Assembly (NCBI GenBank): GCA_029339505.1
Contig: JAQISU010000070.1
Span: 2,528,501 to 2,592,500 of the forward strand
DNA from: Unio delphinus
Lineage: Eukaryota > Mollusca > Bivalvia > Unionida > Unionidae
DNA: 64,000 bases
Direction: 5' to 3'
This document shows positions 1 to 13,119 of the stretch, one piece after another. Both the position numbers and the translations under genes were made by a program. The notes under the pieces were generated by a model. It ran no database searches, was not told where the DNA came from, and worked only from the letters and a program-made list of their open reading frames with translations. Each line of letters starts with the position of its first letter. The first letter of the stretch is position 1.

Positions 1-6
1 AATACA

Positions 7-490
7 ATGTATCACAAGATCTTGACTTACTTCTATTGGCCAAAAATCAAAAGTGATGCTGCCAAATACTGTAGATCTTATCATACTTGTCAAATGGTAG
101 GAAAAACCAATCAGAAGATACCTAAGGCTCATCTGCAACCTATTCCTGCCTTTGACGAATCATTTGGCAGAATTATGGTAGATTGTGTAGATCCCTTATC
201 TAAGACCAAGTCAAATAATCAATTAAAGTTAAATACGAAACTATGGTTTGAAAGAACTACAAGGGAGAGAACTTTTGAGTCTGATAATGGAGTTGTGTTA
301 ATCTTGTTCATTCTTCTTACTTTACTTCAAATTAGATATTACGGCCCTTACAAAGTTAAGAAGAAAATGAATTAGTTAAAGTATAGTATTAGTGCTCCTG
401 GGATCTAAATTAATTATAGGAGTACCGGTATATTGAAAGAGATAGCCATGTTAAATATGTAATTAATTTAGTTGTATCTGTCCCACTTGG
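7..490 (+). pseudogene. Ty3/Gypsy-type integrase, decayed, 5' part outside the window
   Basis: This is a remnant of a retrotransposon integrase. The open frame at 7-375 begins inside the HHCC zinc-binding region: FYWPKIKSDAAKYC is typical of Gypsy integrases. In the following SYHTCQ the first cysteine of the usual CxxC is a tyrosine. The start of the catalytic core follows (GRIMVDCVDPLSKTK), where the D of DCV is the first acidic residue. Most of the core is then missing. The C-terminal GPY/F motif is visible as GPYKVKKKMN near 340-370, and, in another frame, an HVKYV stretch near 440-460. Frames shift and stops occur, so it cannot make a working enzyme. The C-terminal end runs with only a short gap into the reverse transcriptase at about 580, which is unusual for Gypsy elements. 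The HHCC and GPY assignments are firm from sequence; the clade is inferred. Confidence 0.8.
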
Positions 491-579
491 TGAAGAAATG
501 TCATCGGATTCTACTGACAATGGAGCGACGAATTGATGGAATTCAGAAATTATAAACAAATCTAGACCAGAAATTTTCA

Positions 580-1305
580 CAGTTGCAAGTGCAAGAAAGA
601 AATGAACTGAAAGTTATTATTATATGAGCACTTATGTCCAGATATTCTTACAAGGACAAACAAAATTTTCATGACGTTGAGATTGAGAATTCCATGCAGG
701 ATGAGTCCACTCAAACAGGAATACTTGAAAAAGGAAATTTAGTATTTGCTGAAGAATGATTTTATCAAGCCCAGTAAAGTGATTGGAGTTCACTATGCAT
801 ACTTGTTCCTAAACCAGATAAAACTCTCCGTATGTGCACTGATTATAGGAAGGTGAACAGAGTGACAAAAACAGATTCATTCCCATTACCAAGAATTGAC
901 TATTATATTGATAAAATTGGGAACGCCAAGTACGTCACCAAATTTTGACCTTCTGAAAGGATTTTGGCAGATTCCACTACGGAAAGAGCAAAGAAAAACT
1001 CGACATTGTGAATCCAAAAAGGACTCTACTAATATAAAGAAAGTCCATTTCAACGTCTCATAAAAATGATCATCTCTGGTCTAGAAAATTGTGACGTCAT
1101 CATCTACAGCGACACATGAAGAGAACATCTAGCAACAATTAGAAAATTCTTTGACAGACTCACTAATGCGTGTCTGACTGTTAATTTATTTAAAAGTGAG
1201 TTCTGCCTTACTAGAGTAGCTTTCATAGGATATTTAGTGGGACATGGACAAGTTAAAAGGTTGAGGCTATTTCTTGATAATATAATTGAAGACACTCTTT
1301 CCCGT
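580..1305 (+). pseudogene. Gypsy-type reverse transcriptase with RNase H remnant, decayed
   Basis: This encodes remains of a retrotransposon polymerase in shifted frames. A lead-in (RMSPLKQEYLKKEI, then LLKNDFIKPS) is followed at about 808 by PKPDKTLRMCTDYRKVN, PLPRI and DLLKGFWQIPLRKEQRKT, the canonical first RT blocks of Ty3/Gypsy. Around 1085-1135 IIYSDT is followed by a stop and EHLATI, matching the region just after the catalytic YxDD box. The YxDD itself is not seen, because NCD runs straight into VIIYSD. The end of RT (GYLVGHGQVKR) stops at about 1260. Shortly after comes EDTLSRV, which matches the ADALSRV-type end of RNase H, so most of RNase H appears deleted. The RNase H end lies about 115 bases upstream of the LTR, with no integrase between them. 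Confidence 0.8.
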
Positions 1306-1414
1306 GTATAATTTATTATATTGTGTAATTTGTACTAGTTCTTTTAACCTCAGATGTAAATTGGTTTGTGATAAAAATAAAGTTTTATCATATAAGCCTT
1401 TCTTTTTATTTTAT

Positions 1415-1423
1415 GGGGGAAGG
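1415..1423 (+). other. Polypurine tract of the Gypsy element
   Basis: GGGGGAAGG directly abuts the TG of the LTR that starts at 1424. This is where the plus-strand primer of an LTR retrotransposon is expected, and it fixes the downstream repeat as the 3' LTR of the element at 1-1423. Confidence 0.7.
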
Positions 1424-2382
<959 letters not shown>

Positions 2383-2724
2383 ATATTTAAATGAGCTTTC
2401 ATCCACTGCTAAAATCAATGATACCAATGTACGCACAATTAACATATTTAATTTTTTATTTTAAGTTAACGGAAAAGTCTAGACGTTATAAGAAAAATTC
2501 CGCTAAATAAACCTTTTGTTTCTCTCTAGACAAGTCTCAATCTTCTAAAAGGTGTGGCACCAGCCATTAAAAGACTTCTGTGCATTTTATTTAACGTATC
2601 TTTTAATGAAAAACATGTTCTTATTTTCTGGGCAAAATACGGTAGCATTACAAAGTCAAATGAACATGAATATAGCAACGAGGATCCCACTAATTACATA
2701 AACACTTCTTAAATTAGCAGCAGA

Positions 2725-3850
2725 GAGAAAATCATGAACATGATAATTTGCAAACATGTATTTAATTATTTTCCTGAAAATGATCTTATTTACAAATTTC
2801 ATCTGGGCTTTGTTCCTTAACACTCAACGGTATTAAAAATTTAGACATATGGAACATAATATTTGTGAAGCGTGTGTGACATACTTTGCAACGTATCGAA
2901 AACTTTCGACAGATATGGCATAAATGTCTTATCTATAAACTAAAAATCTATGGAATAGAGTCAGACCAGATTAAATGGTTCATTAACTATCTTTTAATGA
3001 TAGAACACAGACTGACGTTGTGAAAATCGCCAACTCTGCAAAGCATTCATATACTAATAATCTACTTTCTCTTGCTAGACATTTTGTTGCCGAGAGTTCT
3101 TTCTCTACCGCTTCTTGAAGTATGCAAAATATCAAATATGTACTCAATGCTGACCTAGAAATTCTACAAAACTGGTCAGTGACTGGCATGCTTCAACCCA
3201 GCAAAAAATGATGTCATGTTTGTAATCAAAAAGAATAATCAACTCATTCCCATACTGAAGGTCCAATTTGAATCACTTTCATTGGTTGTCAATCCTAAAG
3301 TTTTGGGCCCTTATACTCAGCAATCCATGCTCTTCGAGTCGACATATTAAGATATATTTAAACCAGCCTCTAAATTTCTAAATATTTCAAGATCCCTTAG
3401 ATACATACTGAGTAGAAAATCCTTACTTATCATATATAATGTTTATATTATACAGATGTTTTTTTTGTAATTAAACTCCAAAAGCAAACTCAGATTCTAG
3501 AGATTTCTGGTTGCCAGGATAGTTACAAGTTTAACCAGAAATGCACACACATGCAATATTAATGGAAAATATAACTGGATCCCACTCTATAAAAGAAGAA
3601 AATATTCCAAACTAAGCACTTTTTTAGAATTATTTATACAGTCACCAAAGTATTTAAAAAAAAATTGTTTCCTCAATTGGTGGAAGAAACCTCAAAAATA
3701 TTTAATTTACGTAATCTACAAAATTTTTATGTATTAAATACCAAACTTGAAATAACAAAAATATGTTTCCTTTGTATAGAATACCTAACCTGAAAACGTC
3801 AACACTGAAGGCTATTTAAAAATAAAACAATTAACAAGTATTACTCCACA
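2725..3850 (+). mobile_element. Non-LTR retrotransposon (LINE) fragment, broken RT
   Basis: Translating the + strand in shifting frames gives a recognisable LINE reverse transcriptase. Landmarks are EKIMNMIICKHVFNYF and DLIYKFHLGFVP (near 2730-2820), then KTFDR with VWHK-like and YKLKIYGIES text (near 2900-2960, the DISKAFDRVWHKGL block), LNADLEILQNWSV (about 3150), FLNISRSLRYILSRKSL (about 3385), and a C-terminal tail resembling NWIPLYKRRKYSKLSTF (near 3570-3620) and YLIYVIYKIFMY (about 3700). The YADD region is damaged. There are many stops and frameshifts, no 5' half, and no clear poly(A) tail. It belongs to the Jockey/CR1-like assemblage in the broad sense; I do not assign a clade. The open frame on the opposite strand at 2983-3189 is a shadow of this element. 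Confidence 0.75.
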
Positions 3851-4490
3851 AAGCAATAGCGTCCTTTTCATTAGCTACTCAATGATCTTAAACTAAATAA
3901 CATACTAAAGCAAAAATAACACGTTTATTCAAATCAACAAATACATTTATTATCTAATTTACAAGGACAAATTATAAGAGTAACTTACATTATTGTTAAT
4001 TAAATTCCAAATTATCCCGAATGTTGTATAACAAATCCAAAAGAACTTTCAATGAATTTTAATGTTGAATGTGCTGATGTATCAATAGTCACGTGGCAAC
4101 AGTCTTGACGAATGACATGGATTTTAATCCAGAATGCCTTTGCATGAATTCGCAATAATCCAAAACTGAACAAAACTGGGGACAATTCCAGGGTGGATTC
4201 AGATTTATAGTTTAGTATTGGCTTAAGGTTTATACGTTGAGATAGGCTGTATATTCTTAAGTAACAACGGTACAACACGTGATACTATGAAGTATATGAT
4301 GCATTTCCACCGTCATTTTAAACTGAACAATGACTGGAGGAAATAGATGCAATGCATTGCCTGTACTCATACGCTGTGAGGCTCCTTAATCTCGTTAGTC
4401 CCAGACAGGGTTAGAATAGATAAACGTAGAAAATACATAGAAGCTGATCAAATCTGTTTAATGGACCATTTTAGAAAGTTTAAGTAGAAA
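3851..4490. other. No supported feature
   Basis: AT-rich sequence after the LINE. The minus-strand open frame at 4012-4278 shows no domain or splice context and is not supported. Confidence 0.5.
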
Positions 4491-4533
4491 CAATCCCACA
4501 CAATCCCACACAATCCCACACAATCCCACACAA
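4491..4533. repeat. 10-bp tandem repeat, about 4.3 copies
   Basis: The unit CAATCCCACA is repeated perfectly. The flanking 4534-5374 holds nothing I can identify. Confidence 0.95.
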
Positions 4534-5374
4534 ATAGTTAGTCAAATGTCTCTCATGGAAGGTTTTAAAACGTATAAGCAAAAATAAACCCACCCGAACA
4601 GAAACTAGTCGTATCCAGGACATTAACCGTATTAGAAAGTGAAAAATATCCATCGGATGAGACAATAGTCAAATGTATGGCGCTGTAACACGAATGGATA
4701 CGGAAAACCAGCATCCCGGTCAATGATTCTTCGTTGAGTTCGGTTCATTTCTAAGTTTTAAAAGTTTTACAGACCATGTTTTATAATATGGTTCGTAGCA
4801 AGTAAACAAATCTAAAAGAATAACTGCAGGGCGTAAATTTGTCTGCCAGTTTCGTTATCTATGTGCGTTGAGTCTGATTTTGAACTGGCTCATTGATTAA
4901 TCTGCATTTACATTATTTGGTGTTTTCCCACGGATCTAACACTAATCTCGACGAGATTTATTCTTTACTTCAGACAATTTGGTTTTCCTCAGCTTTAACT
5001 CCAGCACAATAGTAATAGTTTCTAGCTACAAGGACGCAAGGAATAAATTACATCGATGTCTGTCTTTTTACTCTGTCTTAATAAACACACTGAGACCTTC
5101 CGTCTAAGCAAATGAATTTCAGTGTGAAAATGACCGTATATTAATTTCCACTGCAGACCAGAGTGTTCGGTGATAGCATACGACTAACCAACTGATACTA
5201 CATTAATGCAACGAACGATGTTTGCTAATTCAGATTACAGAGAATGTGTCTGTAATTAAAGTAGTTAATCAGCAGAATGTTTCGCTAATTAATCACATAC
5301 GATGTTACTGAACGTACTTTGAAAGGGATTATGTAGCAGTCGGAATATGCTTGATTACTTACTATACATTTCGT

Positions 5375-5600
5375 TGCATTGACTAGACCACACCGATACC
5401 CTATTCTTTGTATTAGTCATGCAGTACATATAAATGCATTGACTAGACCAGGTTGATACCCTATTCTTTGTATTAGTCATACAATACATATAAATGCATG
5501 GACCAGACCAAGCTGACACTTCATTATTTGTCTTAGTATTACATTGCATATACATGCATTGACTAGATCATGTCTGAGACTGACACTCCATTGTTTGTCT
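5375..5600. repeat. 60-bp minisatellite, about 3.7 copies
   Basis: Copies begin TGCATTGACTAGACCA at 5375, 5435, 5495 and 5555 (spacing exactly 60). The first two are close to identical and the third and fourth have diverged. Because 60 is a multiple of 3, the minus strand stays open and gives a 66-residue periodic frame that is not a gene. The interval 5601-6268 has no recognised feature. Confidence 0.9.
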
Positions 5601-6268
5601 TAGTCGTCAGTAGCATTGAACTTGATCGAAAAACTAAATAATGTGAACCCGGTGTTTTTAATTTAAAGTATACCACATTTAGCATTAAACAGATGTTTGA
5701 TTTTGTTTATGAACATTTCCGCTGAAGTAGGCAAATTATCATGTCATTTTCTTAATTGTATTATCATTACAGTCTCAAAAGAGGATTGACGTTTCGTCGA
5801 GGTTTCCTGATTACATGTGAACAAACGTAAACAACAATGCCGCAGCCTCGCTTGGCATGTGAAAGGAAACTAGTAGCAACCTCATTAACAGATCTGAATA
5901 ATCAGTTTCCAACAAATTATCCAATACAACTGTAAATAACTGTCAAAACAAATTATGTAATTCCGTAGTGTTTTGATTATATTCAACATCCAATGATGTG
6001 ATGGCAGTAGAACATCTCTATAGTGCTTGTCGTGCGCATGTCCTCTCTGACATCATATTAATTTTATAATTAGTTCTAAACGTGCTTAGGCAAACAAGCC
6101 ACAGCGAAGTGATATCATTTTCACATATTTTTTTCACGCTTACCATTTACCTCAATGTCGACCACATTGTTGAGGAAGTTATTTCTAGTAGCCAATTATA
6201 TTCATCCCATATAGGAAAAACATTTTACAGCTTCCAATAGCAGCCATATGCACCACACATTTAGCTCG

Positions 6269-6674
6269 ATAGTTTAGTATCGTAATCTACTAGACAGTTT
6301 AGTATCGTAATCTACTAGACAGTTTAGTATCGTAATCTACTAGACAGTTTAGTATCGTAATCTACTAGATAGTTTAGTATCGTAATCTTCTAGACAGTTT
6401 AGTATCGTAATCTACTAGACAGTTTAGTATCGTAATCTACTAGACAGTTTAGTATCGTAATCTACTAGACAGTTTAGTATCGTAATCTTCTAGACAGTTT
6501 AGTATCGTAATCTACTAGACAGTTTAGTATCGTAATCTACTAGACAGTTTAGTATCGTAATCTACTAGATAGTTTAGTATCGTAATCTTCTAGACAGTTT
6601 AGTATCGTAATCTTCTAGACAGTTTAGTATCGTAATCTACTAGACAGTTTAGTATCGTAATCTACTAGACAGTA
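6269..6674. repeat. 25-bp minisatellite, about 16 copies
   Basis: The unit is AGTTTAGTATCGTAATCTAC plus TAGAC. Two positions vary between copies: CTACTAG versus CTTCTAG, and GACAG versus GATAG. The variants recur in a pattern (several CTAC copies, then CTTC), suggesting small higher-order duplications. The minus-strand open frame at 6649-6990 begins in the last copy and is not supported as a gene. Confidence 0.95.
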
Positions 6675-7624
6675 CCTTTTTATATCGCACTAGAATATTG
6701 AAAGTATGTTGTCCAAAATAAATACATGTATATTGAATTGTCAGAATTCTGTATATTGATCTCCGGTGAAAATTGGCGCAATCAATGCATTTCTTCTTGA
6801 AGTCTTTCCTTCCAATCTTACCACAAAAAAAGACATGACAAATCGTAAAGTCGATTGAACAGTTGTTTGATAATGTATATGGAAGAAACGATTCATTTTC
6901 CAAATGCGACATAAATGATGGAAGACTCAATGCACCTTGGTACTGATACGGCATTAACAATACTAATTGTAATACATAATTTAACTTCAAAATGCTAAAT
7001 CGACATTATTGTAACAAACAAACAACAAAAAAAAAACAACAACAATAAAGCCATTATGTGATGAGATTTCCTTTCATCGATGTAAAAAGTCATCCCACTT
7101 TTTTGACTGGAAACACTTGAACGTTGTTAGATTTATTACTTTTAATGAACCATGGAAAATGAATTCTCAGCGGTGTTGAGCGACCTTTCATTATATCAAG
7201 ACATTTTATACCAATGATCCATTTATAGGATTTTCAGCTACAGAAACATTAAAGACATAGTTACCAAAGCATATATGGACGTACAATGAAGGCGACCATA
7301 ATCTCCTGAGACATAAAACATCCACATGAGACATGGATTACATTACTCGAAGTATGACGATATTGATTTTATATGCTAAAATATAACTAATTACACTGTT
7401 TTGATAGCTGAGTAGTTTCCGTAGTTCCGATTTCTTTCTCTTTATTTTCTCAATTGTTTATACAATTTCCCTGTAAAGATTAGTTACGAAGAAGCCATTT
7501 ACACTGGTTACAATCGTTTAGCTTCTATTTGAAAATCTTGTCATCGTTAACTAACAATTTATTAAAATAAAATATGTATACAGTAAACACGATTATATAT
7601 AAATTAAACACGATTAGACTACTT
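6675..7624. other. No supported feature
   Basis: AT-rich single-copy-looking sequence with a short CAA-rich stretch near 7015-7045. I see no domain, RNA gene or mobile-element hallmark. Confidence 0.5.
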
Positions 7625-8029
7625 TAGTATATGAAGTATCGATTATCACCAAATAATATATGTAGTATATAAAGAATCGATTTTCACCTAATAATATATA
7701 TAGTATAAAAGGACTCGATTATCACCTAAGAATATATATGTAGTATATGAAGTATCGATTATCACCTAATAATATATGTAGTATATGAAGTATCGATTAT
7801 CACCTAATAATATACGTAGTATAAAAAGAATCAATTATCACCTAATAATATAGATGTATATAAAGAATCGATTATCACCTAATAATATATGTAGTATCTG
7901 AAGAATCGATTATCACCTATAATATATGTAGTATATGAAGTTTAGATTGTCACCTAATAATATATGTAGTATATAAAGAATCGATTATCACCTAATAATA
8001 TATGTAGTATCTGAAGAATCGATTATCAT
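7625..8029. repeat. 38-bp minisatellite, about 10 copies
   Basis: The core ATCGATTATCACCTAATAAT is joined to ATATGTAGTATATGAAGT-like spacers. The TATATGAAGTATC and TATAAAGAATC forms alternate irregularly, and copies vary in length by a few bases. The core contains ATCGAT, a short palindrome. No reading frame of note lies in 8030-8441. Confidence 0.9.
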
Positions 8030-8440
8030 ATGTATAATAACTATATTTAATGCAATACGAGATAAAGTTTGTTTCATTGGTGTAATTGTTCACAAACACA
8101 TAAGTAAAGCTATTAAGCCAGAACCAAAGAAAATAATGTCACAGTTGAAAAAGTGAAATAAATCACACGTTGTTAAAAGAGCGAATGAGAAAAATGACAC
8201 GTAGTTGGAAGGAACAAGTCAAACAGTTGAAAGTTCTGAAAGAGGAAATTAAAACAATGTTACTGGGAACCATGATTATTCAAGGAATACTTTCGGAAGT
8301 GGTCATGGGTTCCACACAAAAAGAATACAACAACCAAAAAGATGCTGCTATGTCAAAGTGTTAAAAGAAAGCAAATTCCAATTGAAGGACCTTATTTTAG
8401 ACGATGTTTTGTGGACATTAATGTTTCCGTTTCTGACAGC

Positions 8441-8441
<1 letters not shown>

Positions 8442-8490
<49 letters not shown>
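8442..8490. repeat. (TAA)n microsatellite
   Basis: About 16 perfect trinucleotide units. The poly-isoleucine frame through it is an artefact. Confidence 0.97.
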
Positions 8491-8491
<1 letters not shown>

Positions 8492-8799
8492 TTATCCTTC
8501 CTTTGTTCCTGTACCAGGATATTTGTACTCAGATCGATTTTTTGCGAAAGATTCAGAGATCTTGAGCTAATTATGGGTCAGGATAAAACATATCCACATA
8601 TGTCAACGAAATAGACATGCTGCACATTTGGAAAATGGATGACAAAGAAAGATTTTGTCATATTCCGGAACTGAAAGAACGGATGACAAATAATTGGCTT
8701 GTAGAGTTCATTGCTGTGTTTCATTTATGTTTCCCGTTCATATAAATGTTTTAGAACACATTGTTATAACCTAAATTGTATCTTGTTTGAATTGAAACA

Positions 8800-10185
8800 G
8801 TCTTTTTACCAATGTACAGTCTGCATATCGCCCTTGCCACATTACAGAAACTACTCCTCTGAAAATATTTAATGACATTCCCTCTGCTTTGGATAGCAGA
8901 AAGATAAAAGTCCTCTCCCTCCTAGCTTTGTCGGCAGCATTTAACAAAATAGACCATAATATATTACTTTACCGTCTCCATGATTTATTTGGCATTCACA
9001 ATACATCCTTACTGTGGTTCAAGTCCTAGTTAGTCAACAGGACACAAATTGTATCTACAAATGGAATACACTCCAGCCCAGCTGATCTATGTTGTGGTGT
9101 TCCAAAGGGGACTGTTCATGGACACGATCTCTTCATTCTATACACTCAGCCGCTCTCAAGTATTAGATCATCATCCAGTGTTTCACCAATGGTACACTGA
9201 TGACACCAAAATATACAAGTCTAGCCACCCAACTGAAATCAAGTTAATGCTACCATCCAAGGAATAGAGAGGTGCATTTCTGATGTGAAATTATGGATGA
9301 CATGTAACAAGCTGGAGATGAATGATGATAAAACTGAGGCCATTCTGGTCACAACACATACTTTCTCATTCACATCCTTTACCTCAAACAATAAATATCA
9401 GCAACATCAACATTCACACAGTCAGTACGAAACATTGGTGTTACTCTAGACAATACTTTCTCATTGCACCAACATGTAATTAACATATGCAAGGCTGCAT
9501 ATCTTGAGCTGCGACGCATCAGTTCCATTCGCAAATATCTTTCACATAATGCCACTAAAGTACGTGTATGTTCATTAGTACTATAAAAACTGGACTATTG
9601 TAACTCAATTCTCACTGGTTCGTCTCAGTATCTACTCCAGAAACTTCACAAAGTTCAAAATACTGCTGCTTGGATCATCTTTTAGAGTACCACGATCAGA
9701 GCACATCTACCCGCTGCTCTGTACCATACACTGGCTATCCATTCGATCGAGAATAAAATAAAAAATTTGTTTTCTGTGCTACGTTTCACTGACGGACTCT
9801 AGTCCAGCATACCTATCCGGCCTCACCCATGTGTACACACTAGCATGATACTTACTCTCCATTTCTGACAATCATATGCTCATTGTTCCCACTATGAAAA
9901 TGAAGTCACCAGGAACACGTTCTTTTGTATAAAACTGTTCAGCAACGTAGAATGAATTGCCCGTTGAAATTAGACACAAAGACACAGTGATTCCTTTCAG
10001 GAGTGCTTTTAAAACTCACTTTATTCGACTGCAAGAACAAACTTAAAGACATAATAATGCATCCTTTCTTAAATAGTTCATCATTTTTTATGTTTTGTAA
10101 TTTCATGGCGTTTTTTAAAGTCATATTATGGATGATGTAAAGCGCTTAGAGCTTCTAAAGATTAGGTGCTATACATAGTCGTCGA

Positions 10186-10214
<29 letters not shown>
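8800..10214 (+). mobile_element. CR1/L2-like LINE, 5'-truncated, inactive
   Basis: Frame-shifted translation gives a non-LTR reverse transcriptase: SAFNKIDHNI near 8935, LHDLFGIHNTSLLWFKS near 8980, CGVPKG-like text near 9100, a DDTKIYKSSHPTE block (9199-9235, residues after the catalytic YADD; here the box reads YTDD), then KLWMTCNKLEMNDDKTE at about 9285. Next come GVTLDNTF (9440), ILTGSSQYLLQKLHKVQN (9610) and a C-terminal block with TRNTF (9912). The 3' end has AAAGCGCTTAGAG and AGGTGCTATA text followed by an (ATT)n tail at 10185-10214, a typical CR1/L2-style terminus with a short tandem tail. Several stops and frameshifts make it dead. Open frames at 9049-9267 and, on the minus strand, 9939-10124 are fragments or shadows of it. 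Confidence 0.85.
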
Positions 10215-10216
<2 letters not shown>

Positions 10217-10534
10217 AATGTGGCGAGAGATATCGACCGAATATTTTGCTTTTATTGGTTTTTGCAGTTATCTCAAGTCTGAGAGCATTTATGACAAACA
10301 TTTCCTTAACGAAGCCAATGTTAGATTCCTACTTTTCAGGCACAAAACATATCCTTAAGTAATAATTTATATAAATGCAGCAGTAAATAAGCAAGTTTTC
10401 TTGGCAAACAGACATCTAGGCTGTGAGTTAAAAGAGTGATTGATAATACAAAAGTTGAATACTGATTACACCTCATTTTCCATTTCTGATTCAAAGCGTT
10501 TTGGTATTTGCGGAGAGATGAACACCGCAACAGT

Positions 10535-10722
10535 GAAGTTGATCAATTAAATGCTATAATATTGAGGTTGGTCAACTGAATGGTTGTACTATTGAGGTTG
10601 ACGAGATGAATATCACAATATTGAAGTTGATCAACTAAATGCTTTAATATTGAGATTCACGAGTGGAATACCGCAATATTCATGTTGATCAACTGAATGA
10701 CGTAATATTGAGGCTGATCAGA
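10535..10722. repeat. About 30-bp degenerate minisatellite, about 6 copies
   Basis: Copies of AATATTGAGGTTGATCAACT-like sequence plus GAATGC-type spacers occur head to tail, strongly diverged from one another. The interval 10215-10534 has nothing identified. Confidence 0.8.
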
Positions 10723-10828
10723 TGAAAATAGGAGATGATGATTATTGCAAGTTTTTAAAATTCAATATAAAAATAAAAATTTACATGATACAATTGTACA
10801 ATTGTCTCTGGAATCACAAAACTATGTA

Positions 10829-10830
<2 letters not shown>

Positions 10831-10910
<80 letters not shown>
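10831..10910. repeat. (AT)n microsatellite
   Basis: About 40 uninterrupted AT units. The IYIY frames across it are artefacts. The interval 10911-11750 shows no feature. Confidence 0.97.
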
Positions 10911-10913
<3 letters not shown>

Positions 10914-11750
10914 CAGTAATATTCAGCCGTTGTAAAGAAGGAAAGATTTACTTTTATCCTCTCACATTGGATAACATACTATGAGCAAAAAAAAGTGGGA
11001 AATCCTAAGAAGAAACAAATGAATGAAAAAAGGAAAGTTTATACAGCACTCTGGAGACGACCTTTAGCAGCAAGGTTGCACAATAAGGAGTATATGAGAA
11101 AATGATAAAGGCAAGAAGCAGTGACATGTGTGAACTTGAAAATATATGGCAAACACTCGTCGCATAATAATACTTGATTCTTTGATAGAATTTACGAAAA
11201 TTGTCCAGTCCTATTTAAATGCTTTTACTAGTGAAAAGACGTTGATTGAAAATGAGAAACCAAGATATTTCATTATGACATTTGGATGAGCAGATATGAA
11301 ATTAAAACCATGGAAGAACAAAAATACTATCAGTTTTTATCCCGGGGCTTAACGTCACCGATTGTCATGCATCACAAATTTGTACCCGTGAAAAAGATAA
11401 CTTGTAAATACCTTTAAAATGCGTCATTGACATTTTGAGATTGCAAAAAAATCTCATGTGTAAAGTATGCATGCTACGGTTATTACTCACTTTTCCGGTA
11501 ACACTTCATATTTAAATTAAAAACAAGGGACATTAAATTGAAAATATCGATGTTACTTTTGTTATGAAAGTTTCTGTTATGTGGGTTGTGATTAGCTTGT
11601 CATAACCTTCGTCTCATTTCTTGCTATGAGAAGGAATTACTCGTAAGTTAAGGAGCGTCAATATCCATGGTGACATGGTGAGAGAAAGAGTGAAGAAAGA
11701 GTTCAGGCTCTCTTAAAAGAGTGTCGCCGCGATGATCAGACCCCTACATC

Positions 11751-12369
11751 TGTAATGAAAAACGAACACGCCGCTAGCTTCAAAGTATAAGGGACTTTAT
11801 TTAAATAATCAACACACCTATATATTACTACATTCTAGAAACACTTCTAAAAACTTTATGATAAAAATTCATGAAATACATATTATATTTTCCTTATTAA
11901 GCTTTCCAACTTCATTTTATTTATATAACTTCTGCACCTTAGAATATTATACAATAGTTAATTCTCAATCAATTTCAAGATAGTCAAAGTATGAAATATA
12001 ATAATTGTAATTAATGCAACAATTAATTTAAAGAATACATTTTTCTTATTTTAAAGTAGAATATTGATTTAGAATGTATTCTTTCTTACTTAAAGAATAC
12101 TTTATTTCAATCATTAAATCGAAACATGAAGTTGGTAGCGAATTCAACCTTTACAATAAAAATTAAATATAAATTCTTTAAAACATTTAAACATTCCATT
12201 ACAATATATTGTAAATAAAAGAATTCAGTAAAAATGTTGCAAACATATCAATTTTACCCTTAAAATCTCAAACATTAAAAGTACCTATTTCTAAAAGAAG
12301 TTACAACATATACCGTTCTTACCTGTAATGAAAAACGAACACGCCGCTAGCTTCAAAGTATAAGGGACT
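11751..12369 (-). other. Intron-like unit bounded by 46-bp direct repeats
   Basis: A perfect 46-bp sequence occurs at 12324-12369 and again at 11751-11796, separated by 527 AT-rich bases. Read on the minus strand, the upstream copy (12369 to 12324) ends CATTACA and is followed by GGTAAGAACGG, a good splice donor (ACAG|GTAAGA). The downstream copy ends in the same pyrimidine-rich TTTTTCATTACAG, a good acceptor, followed by ATGTAGGGG. An AATAAA lies just before the downstream copy (11796-11801). A TATA-like box lies 30 bases upstream of the upstream copy. It could be an LTR or promoter remnant, or a duplication-born intron. No protein-coding continuation is visible. Confidence 0.5.
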
Positions 12370-12393
12370 GACCTAGACAATATACGCCTCTTA

Positions 12394-12399
12394 CTTATA
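12394..12399 (-). promoter_or_regulatory. TATA-like box 30 bases upstream of the 46-bp repeat
   Basis: On the minus strand TATAAG lies with its first T at 12399, exactly 30 bases before AGTCCC at 12369, where the repeated segment begins. That is the classic TATA-to-start distance. It is a position-based inference only. Confidence 0.35.
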
Positions 12400-13059
12400 C
12401 TCGCTAGGCGCAAGTCAGGACCAAATATGGCTATCCCCTAATACTAAGCCAGCAGCAATGTCTGTTCATCATCAGATAAGAACCATTTTGTTTACGTCAC
12501 TAACAGAAGGCCAGGTTCAGTCTTAGTCACCTGATTGGAAATTCGCCAATGAGTAATCTTGAAATTTGTCTGGTTTGTAGAACTATACACTTCTCACAGA
12601 GCAGCTAGGGAGTTCTTATTGAATCTGCGAAACAGCATACAATGTCTCCAGTAACATCATACACTTATTCCACACAACAATGTACATTCGTATAGCTAGA
12701 GATGTACGTTGCCAGCTGTATGCTATAAATGAATAAAACATTACTTTAATAATACAATTTAAAGAAAATTACAATCTTATTAATTTTACTAAAAAATCAA
12801 TTCCTAATACTTTCAATCATAAAATTGCTTTCAAAAAAATCCGAATCGAAAGGAGCTTTTACAATGTATTTATATTTATTTTATATTTAAAATGTATTTA
12901 TATTTATTTTATATTTAAAATGTTGTACAGACTATATGCTTGACGATAAACCTGTCTTTCATGCGGTTGAGAACATAGATATTTTGTGTTGGTCTTTTAT
13001 GTAAGCCCAAGTATTAAAATATTTGAATCTAAACATAAACTAAATAAATACTTAAACAT

Positions 13060-13064
13060 ATGTC

Positions 13065-13119
<55 letters not shown>

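Noticed and set aside
6269..6674. CRISPR-like regular repeat array
   Set aside because: The repeats are directly adjacent with no unique spacers, and the sequence is eukaryotic. The same applies to the 28-, 34- and 44-bp arrays.
8170..8364. 64-residue basic frame upstream of the LINE
   Set aside because: It opens at TTG, has no similarity to LINE ORF1 features such as a zinc knuckle or coiled coil that I could confirm, and lies too far from the truncated LINE start to be assigned to it.
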